The position numbers were made by a program, and so were the translations under genes. 64,000 nucleotides of DNA. Origin: Anaeromyces robustus (Eukaryota; Neocallimastigomycota; Neocallimastigomycetes; Neocallimastigales; Neocallimastigaceae). The notes under the pieces were generated by a model, which had not been told where the DNA came from, did no database searches, and was given only the letters and a program-made list of their open reading frames with translations. Positions 1-25,155 of the stretch are shown here, piece by piece; positions within the stretch are counted from its first letter, which is position 1; each line of letters opens with the position of its first letter. The stretch is taken from contig MCFG01000141.1 in assembly GCA_002104895.1 (NCBI GenBank), positions 62,001-126,000 of the forward strand, in the 5' to 3' direction.

Positions 1-1291
1 ATATTTAAAATATTTTGAATTAAGGAATTATTAAATTATTATTTTTAAAAAAATTAATGACATTAATACAAATAATTTATTATTTAATTATATATTCATA
101 TACAATTTTTTTTTCTTACCAAAATTAATATTGATACTATTGTTAGTACCATCATCCAGGGACTACTGTTACTCATTTTGTTATATTATTTATATTTATC
201 AAATTTAATACTGTTTTATAATTTAAATTAAGGTTTTTCTTTTTATATTTGTTTTTGTTTTTATTAATTATACGAGAATAAATTAATTATCTTAATTTAC
301 AATTTAAAGAGAATTAACATATATACAGTTATTAATTTTTCTTTTTTTATTTACTATTTTAATATAAAAAATAGCAAAATTATTAAATTCAAAATATTGA
401 TAAAGTAAAAAAAAATAACTATAAGATTAATATATACAAAGAATTCTAAAACTTTATATAAAAAAAATATAATAGATATTTATCTAAATGTAAATGATTT
501 ATATTTATTATCTAATATTACAAAATATTAAAGCTTCAAAATAATTTTTATTTTAAAACAATAAATAATGCTATAAAAATTAAAAAAGAAAAAAATTAAT
601 TATATTATTGTGTATATTGAATTATTATTACTGTAAATAATTGTAAATAAAAAGTATTATATATATTTATAAATATTTAAAAATATTTTAGTTAGTATTA
701 TTATTTATCTTTTTTATTTTATTATATTTTATTTATTTATTTATTTATTTATACCTTTATATTAATATTATTAGATATTATTAAATTATTGATTATTTTA
801 AACAACATTCAAACAATTGCGTTTGACAATGTATATTATTGTTTTAAATTAATAAATTTTTATAGTTATATATTTTATATATTTAAAATTAAATATATAT
901 ATAATTTTTTATTTTTTCCTTCGGCTTAAAATATCAACATTTTTTTAAAAAAAAAGTTATTATCATTTTTAGTGCCAAAATTTTCATTTTTTTCTTTTCT
1001 TTTTTTTTTTGTAATTAGATTTAATAAAAATATAATAATATAATATATACTAGGATAATATTTATTATTTTATGAATATAATTTTCTAAAGGTCAATAGG
1101 AAAAATAACAATATTTTTCAATAATTAATTTTTTCTATCAATCAATTAATATATATTCATATTTTTATTAAACAATTTTTATTTTAATTTAAAATAAAAA
1201 GTAAAAATCAATAATGATTTTTATGATTTGATTTTACTTTGCTATTTTAAATTATCTTTTTTTTTATTTAAAATTTTTACAAAAAAAAATT

Positions 1292-1332
<41 letters not shown>

Positions 1333-3529
1333 TCTATAAAACAAATTTTATTTATTAATAATTTATATATCATAATATTTAAAATATTCTTTTTTTTTTT
1401 TTTTTTTTTTTTTTTTGATTACAAAGATTACATAATTATTTATTTTTTATAATATATTATTTATATTATATAATATATCTATTATATTATGTTATTTTAT
1501 TAATATTTAAAATATTTTAATTATATATTGTAGTATTATTTAATATATAAGTGAATAATAATTGTAATATATTAAATTAAATAATTTTAATTTGTTATAA
1601 TTTAATTTAAAATTTAATTAATTTTTTAATCTTATTTTTTTTAATATTTTTTAAAAAAAAAGTTTTAAAAAAAAATTAAATATAACAATAATATATTAAT
1701 AAATAAAAAGTGAATTGTAATATTTTTATGTTTTTGCTATTGTTTGCTACATAATCCATATCTTTAGTTTTGATATAAATCAAAATATGTGTAGAAATAC
1801 AATATTATTATTGTGTTTCTTTTTTAAAATTTTGTGGATTTATGGTAAATAAAATGTATTAATTAATGAATGAATGTTTTTAAATCATTGAAAATAAAAA
1901 CGCAGAATAAAAGGAAAAAGAATAAAAATAAATACAAAATATAAGAAAAATACCAACTAATATAAACAGTCCATAGTAAAGTATTATTTATGAATAAATA
2001 AAAAAAATAAAAACTCAAATTCATAAGAAAATCTAAATATATAAATTATAATAAAAATAAATAATAAAATTTTATTTAATAACATTTTATTAATCATTAA
2101 TAATAAATAAAATTTTTATTTGTATTTAATTTATTAGTGTTATTAATAAAAATGTTCATAAATCTTATTAATAATTAAAAATATAATAATATATTATAAT
2201 ATATATTTAAAAAAAATCTATTATATTATTAAATATATTATATTTATTTTAAATAAATGTTACAATAATATTAAATAATTAAATTTTTATTTCTTTATAT
2301 TTAATAAAACATGTCTATATAATCTAATATAATAGAATAGAATTTTTTCCAAATTCTATTATAATATATTATTAACAGAATAAAAATATTCTATTTTAAA
2401 TTTTCTTTAATTAGAAAATTGGTACATTTATTAATGTTACACGAAATAAAAATGGGTTACTTAAAAAATATTAATAAAATATCTAAATTATAAGTTATAT
2501 ATATAATTATATTAATTTAAATTATATATTAATATATAAGTCATTATATTTTAATATATTTCAATTTATATTAAAAGGTTTTTTAATACATATTTGATAT
2601 TTTTCTTTTAGAGTTTTAAAATAATTGAGTACAAATAATTAAAAGAATTTAAATAACCGAAGTAATGAAATAATATATATTTTAATATACTCTATTTCAT
2701 ATAAATTTATCAACTTGATTATTTATTGCATTTATATTTATAATTTTACACATGCCATTAAAAAAATTACAGTATGTGATAGGAAAAAAGGGAATATTGG
2801 TACAATTATTATGTTATATTCCTTCATTAAAATTTGGAATTAATATATCATTATTAAATATAAAAAGAAAAAATACAATGAATAATATAAAGATAGTTAT
2901 AGAATTAATATGTCTAGATATTTATATAGTATAGCTATATAAATTAATATAAAAATTGATTTTAGTTTTTAAATATCATTTTTAGTTTTTAAATATCATT
3001 AAAAAAATAGATATTTATAAAAGTAACATATAGTAAAATTAATCCACTATGAATTTAATTCTTTTATCATAATATCATAATTGTATTCATGTATATAATT
3101 TTTATAAATATTTTTTGTTAATATTGAATTATATTATATTAACTTTTATTTTTTATATATTATTTTAATAATTAAATGAACAAAGTGATACAAAATAATA
3201 AATTTAATATATTATTTAATACGTCATAGATATATTTAATAAGTATATTTATGGTATAATTATTAAAAAATTTCTTATAATCTTTTCAAATGGAAATATT
3301 GTATTGTTTATGTGTTTCATGGATAATAGAAAGATATATTACAAATTAATATATTAAAATATATATAATTATATATGAATAATAATAATTGTGAAACATT
3401 TAAAATTATTATGTCAATAATATTGATATTAATATAATAATAATAATACTAATAATTAATAGAAATGTTCCTTTTATAGAAATTTATTTAACAATAGATA
3501 AGTAATATTATAATAAAACAATAATAATA

Positions 3530-3642
<113 letters not shown>

Positions 3643-4173
3643 TATAACAAAAGAAAAGTAATAGAAATAAGATTTAATAATTAAGTTGACTATTACTGAA
3701 TAATATTATAAAAATTTTAAAACACTTTTTTTTTTCTTTGAAAAACTTGTTTTTTATTTTTTAACTTTTTTTCTTAAAAAAAAAAAAAATAAAAATTATA
3801 AATATTTATATATTTAAAACAAATACATTGAACATATGTTTTATATAAATTTAACATATTAAGTAGAATTATTACAGTGCATTTATATAGAAAATTTTTT
3901 TTTGAATTTTTCCTTTTTTCCATTAAATCATTAGTAATTAAAATTATGTTAAAATTAAACTTTAATTAATATTTATTCATATGTACTCTGTTCAATAAAT
4001 ATATATTAATTGTTAATTATTTTTTACTTAAACAATATTTATTGTTACTTATACTGTGAGGAATTAATGTTTTTCTTCTTTCTCTTCTTTTTTCTATTAA
4101 ATTTTTTATTAAACATCAAATTGTATACTAACATATAGGGATTACCTTAACAACTTTTACACTTCAATATTTA

Positions 4174-4299
4174 AATAATATGATTAATAATTACTTTAAC
4201 CAATAAAAAAAAAACAGAAAGAAAAGAAAAAGAAAAAGAAAAAATCAATATTTATACATGTATATATTTTCAATTAAAGTAATTATTAATCATATTATT
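4174..4299. repeat. Inverted repeat (26-bp perfect arms, 74-nt spacer)
   Basis: The left arm 4174-4199 (begins AATAATATGATTAATAATTA) is the exact reverse complement of the right arm 4274-4299. The spacer is A-rich (GAAAAGAAAAAG-type). The arms are longer than expected by chance even in AT-rich DNA, so this is a potential cruciform or a miniature foldback element. No coding capacity is seen. Confidence 0.85.
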
Positions 4300-5033
4300 T
4301 TTAAATATATAAATAAAGGAATAATCCTATTCATATTATTATTATTAATAGTATTAATAGTGTTAATAATAATATTGTTATTAACTAAAAGCAGTAGTAT
4401 CATTATAATAAATATTTATTAAGATATATATTTATTTTATATAAATATTTATTCTTTTTAAATTATTTATATTCATAGTCATAATTTATCTTCATAAATT
4501 TTATATAATTAACATAATGAATGAAAAATCTTAATTTTTTTTTATTTTACTTTGTAAAATGATATAAATCAAAAAAAAAAAAAAAAAACATTCTTAATAT
4601 AATATCAGACAGCCAGACTTTTGTAAATAGATTTTATTTTTATTAGATATTCATATAATATTTTTCTATTAAGTATTATAAATAAAAAATAAATAATATT
4701 TTTGAATAGTATAATAATTAAACTAATTAAATAAATAAAATAATAGATAAATAAAATAATATTTAAAGTTAATATTACAAATACTTATTGTTATTAAAGA
4801 ACTTTTCATATATATATATTAACAATTGAATATTTTTTAATATACCAAATTATATAATGATTTATATAGAAAAAAATAATAATGTTTTATCTTTTTTATC
4901 ATTTAAATTATAGCAATCAAAGAAAATTTCTATAAATTATTTTTTATTTTTATTTCTGTTATAACTGATAAAATTTTAAAAAAAAATAATTTTAATATTA
5001 TTATATTTTTTTATATAAATTTTTAAAATTTGA

Positions 5034-5094
5034 TTATTAATTATTATTGCATTTTAAAAAAAATACTCTTTTAAAATGCAATAATAATTAATAA
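5034..5094. repeat. Hairpin: 26-bp perfect inverted repeat, 9-nt loop
   Basis: The left arm 5034-5059 contains TTATTATTGCATTTTAAAA and is the exact reverse complement of the right arm 5069-5094. The loop is 5060-5068. It lies about 45 bp beyond the stop codon of the small minus-strand membrane-protein gene, so it would sit in or just after that transcript's 3' end. It could be a foldback element or a structured 3' end. Confidence 0.88.
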
Positions 5095-5139
5095 ATAAAA
5101 TCTTAATTTTAATAAAGATTTGAGTGTTTTTTTTTATTA

Positions 5140-5586
5140 TTATATTTTTTTCTTATATGTTACAAAAATAAGTGTTGAAAATAATAATGCCAATATAGAA
5201 CCAAAAAACATAAACCATAAATATAATAAATCATATTTAATAGTAATACAATAACCATATAAAATTCCAATAATCGTTATAATAATTCCTAATAATCCTC
5301 CTAAAGATAGTGCACCGAAACCTCTATACAGTCTTGTTTTAGAAAGTATCCTATCTAGTTTATTTATTTTCTCATTAATTAATTCTATTACATCAATTAT
5401 CATTAAAATAGCAGGTATAAAAGAAAGAATTATAATACAAAGGATTCCTTTGTTATTTAGAAATTCTGCTTTTTTTGCAAAAATTAATATTAGTCTTACT
5501 AAATATAAAATCCATCCAGCATTACCAGGTAAATCATATATTATCCATTTTTTGGTAGATATTTTTGTTTCATAGGTTTCTGACAT
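5140..5586 (-). CDS. Small multi-pass membrane protein, unrecognised
   Basis: A single-exon 148-aa frame that I cannot assign to a family. It begins MSETYETKISTKKW, then has hydrophobic stretches at about residues 25-36 (GWILYLVRLILIF), 47-65 (GILCIIILSFIPAILMIID), 90-113 (a glycine-rich segment GALSLGGLLGIIITIIGIL) and 119-142. A charged loop (ELINEKINKLDRILSKTRLYRGFG) lies between the second and third. This suggests three or four membrane segments with a basic C-terminus (YKKKI). Amino-acid use is varied and not dominated by AAT/AAA codons, so it does not look like random AT-rich sequence. The lack of introns contrasts with most neighbours. A bacterial origin is possible but is only an inference. 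A foldback follows the stop. Confidence 0.6.
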   Translation of the reverse strand: MSETYETKISTKKWIIYDLPGNAGWILYLVRLILIFAKKAEFLNNKGILCIIILSFIPAILMIIDVIELINEKINKLDRILSKTRLYRGFGALSLGGLLGIIITIIGILYGYCITIKYDLLYLWFMFFGSILALLFSTLIFVTYKKKI

Positions 5587-6702
5587 TATTAATAAAAATA
5601 AACTATATATATTAATTTTTATTTTATTTTATTTTTTTTTTTAGTATTTTATAATTTTATATTTATTTACTTCTTAAAATTTTAGGATTTTCAAGCCAAT
5701 CATATTGATAATACAAGTTGTCAAAAATTTTTTTATTTTTAGAAAGTCGGGATTTTTAATAAAAATTAATACAAATTAACCAATGTTTATAATATGAAAC
5801 TTCATTATCTTGAATAGCAAAAGTATATTTAATGAAATCAGCTTATTGTATATATATAATATATAATATAAGTACTATTATTATTTTTAAATGTATATGA
5901 TATTATTATTTAAAATGAATTATTAATAAAAGATGTATTAAAATTAAAACAAATATTGTTTATGTAGTGAGTAAAACATAAGTTATAATTAAAACAGTGT
6001 AAAATTAACATTTGGTTAGTTTTGTAAATATATTTTACTTCAAAATTATAAATATATATTATATATTTTTATATTTGTTTTATATGCTATATATATATAA
6101 TACAATGTAGACCATTGTAATAAAATATTTAACAAAAAAAAAAAAACAAAAAAAAAAAAAACAAAAAAAAAAACAAGAAATAAAAAAAAATTTGTGTTTT
6201 ATATATAGTTTATTGCCTTTTTTATTAATTAATTTTTAATAAGACTATTACTTTGTTAATATTTTTCATATATTATTAATTTTAGCATTTTTGATTCAGA
6301 ATAAAAAATCTTAAAATAAACTATGGTATTTTTTGTCTAGATCTATAGAAAAAAAAATAGTTTGACAATATATTTTTTCAAATTTTTTTAAGTTCCATAT
6401 TAAAATATTTTAATATTATTTTTAATTTATAATTATATCTACTTTTTATTATTGTTATTATAAATAATTGATGTTATATTATTTTATTAATTCTTTAATT
6501 TTATTGTTGTAATTAAGAATTATTTTGTGTTTATAAAATAGATATAACATTGGGCAGTAACAAAAAAAATTTTTTTTCCATGTTTTATTAAAGTTTAATA
6601 ATAAATTATTAAACTTACATTTGTAAAATACATTGCTAAATTTTGTGATAATTACAAAATGAATATTGTTGTTTTTAGTTGTTTTTAATATAAATAATAA
6701 TA

Positions 6703-6840
<138 letters not shown>

Positions 6841-7390
6841 TAGCATAATAGTAACATTTTATTAATTATTTAAATAATAATGATAAAAATATATAAATTT
6901 TTGAAATTTATGATGATTAAGTTCTTATTAGTTTCTTTATAATTTTAAAAATAAAATTTTGGAAATATATGATTGAGTTTTTTTTATTTTTAATAAGAAT
7001 ACATTTATTCATATAATATACTTTTTATTTAATATAAAAAAGTATTAATGAATAAATTGTATAACTATATATTTTATATATATTTTATAAATATAAATTA
7101 ATAAAAATATAGTCTACATATTTTTCATGTCAAAAATTAAAATTTAATTAATTATAATTATTTATAATTATTTATCTTCTATTTTTCTATGAAATATAAA
7201 AGTAATAATAATATTATTATACTAATATTAATTATAGTCCTATTTTTTTTATTTAAAATTATATTGTACTTTTTTTCTTGTATTTTTTTATTAAAAATAA
7301 AATAAAAAGAAATTAAATATTTTTTTTTTTTTTTAATATGATTATTTCTAAAAGACAATATATTAAATTTTAATTTTAATAACAATAAAT

Positions 7391-7447
7391 AATATAAAAT
7401 AAATAAATGAATAAATAAATGAAAATAAATAAATAAATAAATAAATA

Positions 7448-7494
<47 letters not shown>

Positions 7495-7497
7495 ATA

Positions 7498-7532
<35 letters not shown>

Positions 7533-7562
7533 GTAAATAAGTAAATAAGTAAATAAATAAAT
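7391..7562. repeat. Interrupted (AAAT)n microsatellite
   Basis: AAAT units interrupted by TATA, ATGA and AAGT variants (AAGTAAATAAGTAAAT near 7530-7550), continuing into AAT-type units. Confidence 0.9.
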
Positions 7563-8012
7563 TTATAATAATAATAATAATGCTAATAATAATGATGATA
7601 AATATCTCTGTATTCTGAACTGGTAGAATTTTAATTGGTAAATCATTGTCTCGGTATTTATTTATAATTAAATGCTTTAATTGTTTTTTTTTTTTTTATT
7701 TATTAATATTTTTTATTTTTGTTTTATTCTTAATATTTATATATATATCGTATGTATACTCAAATTTTCAAAATAAAGAAATAAGGAAAAGTCATTTCAA
7801 ACATTAAAGATAGAATCAATTAAAAAAAAGTTAATAAATTTAAAATAATATTTAATATTAAATAAATCAGACATTAACCAAGAATACAAAATAATTTTTA
7901 ATTATAACTGAAATAACAATAATATAAAATAATAAAAATAAAGTAAAAATTGTAATATCAATAGTAATAATAATAACAAAATAATAATAAAAGTTTTTAC
8001 AAGAATTTAAAA

Positions 8013-8669
8013 ATGTCAAAGTATTTTAATAGGTATCTTTTTTTTTTTTTTTTTTTTTATTTAAATTAATGTTAAAATTTAATGTCTTTTATTGATTTCA
8101 ATGGTTATTTTTTTTTTCAATTTTTTAATTATAATATTAAACTTAATAAAGAATTAAACAACAAGCTACAGAGTTTGTTACAAGATCTGGAAGTCAAACT
8201 TCACTTCCAATAGAAGTTCAACAAAACCAAAATAAAGTTAATTCTTTTGTAAAACAAAAAAAGTAAATTACATTTATATTCCTATATTATTTATTTTTTT
8301 ATATAATAAAATATTTTTATATTTATTTTTATTTTTTTTTTTAACATTATTAATAGATAAAGTAAATTTATCTATTAATAATGTTAATTATTATTATATA
8401 TATGTAATAAATGTGATAAATATAATTATAAATAAAATATATTATTATAAGTAATTATATCAATATATATATTATATAATTATAACACTTTTATATGTAT
8501 ATATTTAAATAAAAAAGTGAACTTGTTGAACGTATGAAACAAATGACTTATGAAAATCAGACCCTTTCAATTAATATTAAGGGTGGTCAGCCTTTATACC
8601 ATGTTAGTAATACATGGCAAATTATTATTGAATCCTTAAAAAAGTATATATTTAATAATTAATAAAATG

Positions 8670-8704
<35 letters not shown>

Positions 8705-10485
8705 TGAAGTACTATTGGTGTATGGTACATCTTTATTAACTTTTTATAATTAAAATTATAGTAATGATGATTATAGTTCTTCTGTTCAATCTATTGGTAA
8801 TTAAAATATAATATAATTAATCAATATAAACATTTTTATTTATTAAATATAAATATGTATATTATATTTAATTATATCCAGATTATATAGATCGTTGTAA
8901 TAATACTTTAAGAACATTAGGAGAAGTATAATTAATTTTTAATTTTTTACCCATTTAATATATTATAACTTTTTTTTTTATTGGTATAAATAAATTGTAA
9001 TAATTATATTATTTATGACAAAAATAATTTAATAGTATCAAAAAGCTTTAGCAGAAGATGTTAAACAAGGATATATTACGTAAATTAATATATATATATT
9101 TTTTATATTAATTATTATCTTTTTGTTATTTTTTTACTATTATTTATATTAATATATATATATTTTTGATTTTTATAGACCAAATACAACATTTTTAAAA
9201 GGTATTGCCAAAGATTATAAAACATACTCTGATAGATTGAATAATTGTCGTTTAGATATGGATTCTGAAAAATCAAAATTAGCTAAATGTAGTGATCCAT
9301 ATAAACGTGAAAAATTTACTGGTAATTAATATTAAATACTATTTAATTATTTATTTTATAAATAACTATATTAAATGTATTTATTATAATAATTAAATTC
9401 ATTTTAATTATTGTAAAAAAATATATATATTTATACAGACAATATTAATAGTTTACAAAAGAAATTTGATGAATATTCTTATGTTACTAGACGTTTAACG
9501 GAACCATTAACTGATACTTATGAAATTTCTGAAAAAGAAAAATCTGATATTTCATGTTTCTGTAGATTTTTAAGAATTTATCACCAAAGATGTCTCGATG
9601 CATTAAATGCTTTAGATCGTGAAGTTAATTTTGAAAGTAAATTTATCAAATATATCTTTATCTTTAATTATTATTATTATTTTATTATAAATTATGATTA
9701 TTATAGTTATTATTATTATTTTTTTATTTCAAGTTTTAAAATAGTTTATATAATATAATGTTAATTGTTATTGTAGATTCATATAATTTTATTATTAAAT
9801 ATATATAATAATACATCAATAATTGATAATTTAATTATATTGCATATATTAAAATAATTTTTATTTCTTTTGTAATATTAGGTGTTCCAATATTCCAAGT
9901 ATCAAATTATCCAAAACCTGATGATTTATTCCTTGAATATAGAAGCCAACTTTCAGCATCAAGACAAGCTAGGTAATTTATATATATATTATATATTAAT
10001 ATTTATTACTGTTTTAAATTATTTTTTTAATTATATATATAATTATAATTTTATTTTATTATGTTTAACATATTTTTTTTTTCTATATATTTATACATTT
10101 ATACTGATTTTTACCTAAAAAAAAAAAAGCTGTAAGATACATATTTATATAAATAATATAATTAAATTATTAGATTTAATTATATATAGAATTTATATCT
10201 AAATATAATATTTTTTTATTTGTATAAAAATAATAATGAAAAATAGTAACTAGTCTTTCTTCAGTTAAATCTGGAAGCAATACACCACCTCAATTACCAG
10301 CTCGTCCAGCACCACAAGTTCCACAATGTCGTGCTTTATATGATTTCGATGCTCAACAACCAACTGATTTAGCTTTTAGACGTGGTGATATTATTACTTT
10401 AGTAAAATCTGAAGGTAATTGGTGGAAAGGTACTTTAGATGGTAGAACTGGTGATTTTCCATCAAATTATGTTCAAATGATTTAA
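8013..10485 (+). CDS. BAR-SH3 domain protein (amphiphysin/Rvs167/Hob1-like), 347 aa
   Basis: Ten exons fit one frame: 8013-8032, 8152-8262, 8518-8643, 8762-8796, 8882-8925, 9036-9079, 9179-9321, 9439-9636, 9882-9972, 10254-10485 (1044 nt, 347 aa). The start MSKYFNRIKQQATEFVTRSG is a typical amphipathic N-BAR beginning. Residues to about 250 are helical BAR sequence (DYIDRCNNTLRTLGE; LKGIAKDYKTYSDRLNNCRL). A short proline linker (PPQLPARPAP) leads to a complete C-terminal SH3 at about 295-347 with the ALYDF, GNWWKG and FPSNYV motifs. The family bends membranes at endocytic sites and couples them to actin through the SH3 domain. The length is close to the short fungal Hob1 type. The last acceptor is the CTAG at 10250-10253; the TAG seven bases upstream would break frame. 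Intron 2 carries a perfect hairpin. Confidence 0.92.
8341..8387. repeat. Hairpin: 21-bp perfect inverted repeat, 5-nt loop
   Basis: TTAACATTATTAATAGATAA at 8341 onward pairs perfectly with its reverse complement at 8367-8387, with loop GTAAA. It lies inside intron 2 of the BAR-SH3 gene and would form a stable hairpin in the pre-mRNA. Confidence 0.88.
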
Positions 10486-24016
<13,531 letters not shown>

Positions 24017-24021
24017 ATTTA

Positions 24022-24057
<36 letters not shown>

Positions 24058-25155
24058 ATATGAGTATATAATTAATTTATATATACATAATAGTATAAAA
24101 CTAAATATATATATATATATATATTTATTTAAACACATAATTTTTATTTAAATTAATCTAAAAATTTTCAAAATTTTGTAACTTTCAAAATATCTACTAT
24201 ATATATTATAGAAAAATTTAATATATAATAAGTTTTAATAATTTATTTCTTAATTTATTATGTATATATAAAGATTTATATGATTATTTCATACTATAGA
24301 TGTAAATTAATTTTATTAGTAATAAATTATTTATTTGCTTTACCATTTTTTTTATCTATTAGTTATACATTTTTTATATTTTATATTTTTAAATACTTCA
24401 TATGGTATATCATATTTCAATAATAAATTTACTTCATTGTAAATGATATTAATAAAAATTTAAAATAAAAAAAAAAAAAAAAAAAAAGAAAAAGAAAAAA
24501 AATTAAAAAATAATTATTTTAAAATTGTTCTATATAAAATATAAAATGATATATAAAGATTTTGATTTTGTATACATTTTTTATATTTTACATTATTAAA
24601 ATACTTTATATGGCATATTTCGATAATAAATTTACTTCATTGCAAATGTTATTAATAAAAACTTTAAATTAGAAAAAAAAAATAAAAGATAAAAAAAATA
24701 AAATAAAATAAAATAAAAAATAAAAAAAAATAAAAAAAAAATTAAATAAATAAAAATTAAAAAATAATTATTTTAAAATTATTTTATATAAAATATAAAA
24801 TGATATATAAAGATTTTGAATTTGTATTTTATTTAAGTATTTTTATATATTGTTATTTTATTATTATTATTACTATTGTAATTATTTAGAAAGAAATGAT
24901 GTAAATGTTGTACGGTTTATCAATAATAAATAAATAGTATTTTTATATTAAAATAAAATATGATATCTAAATTATTCTATAAAATAAATAAATTCCTTTT
25001 TTTATATAATTAATATATTAAAGAAGGTATTAAGTATTAATATTTTAATACATAACATTAAATTACTAATTAATAAATTATTGTTAAAAAAAGCTAAATA
25101 ATAGATTTTTTATATTATTTCTTATTATACTGTCTTATTTTGGGTTATATTTTAT
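24017..25155. other. Spacer between convergent genes
   Basis: It separates the KDM5-like stop from the TMA16 stop and must hold both 3' ends. It carries (AT)n at 24028-24055 and a diverged tandem duplication (24366-24830). No coding sequence was seen. Confidence 0.75.
24366..24830. repeat. Diverged tandem duplication, about 207-250-bp unit
   Basis: Copy 1 starts TACATTTTTTATATTTTATA at 24366 and copy 2 starts at 24573. Both then contain TTCA/TTTATATGGYATAT, AATAAATTTACTTCATTG, an A-rich tract, AAAAAATAATTATTTTAAAA and GATATATAAAGATTTTGA. The A-rich tract has expanded in copy 2, so the offset grows from about 207 to about 253 bp. Confidence 0.85.

Noticed and set aside
2752-2934. 60-codon plus-strand frame starting MPLKKLQYVIGKKG
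   Set aside because: It is short, isolated and has no recognised domain or plausible spliced extension; a remnant cannot be excluded.
10129-10135. Two-nucleotide micro-exon (AG|CT|GTAAGA) in the BAR-SH3 gene
   Set aside because: It would rescue frame if the TAG at 10246 were the acceptor, but the CTAG at 10253 gives a continuous frame with no micro-exon and is simpler.
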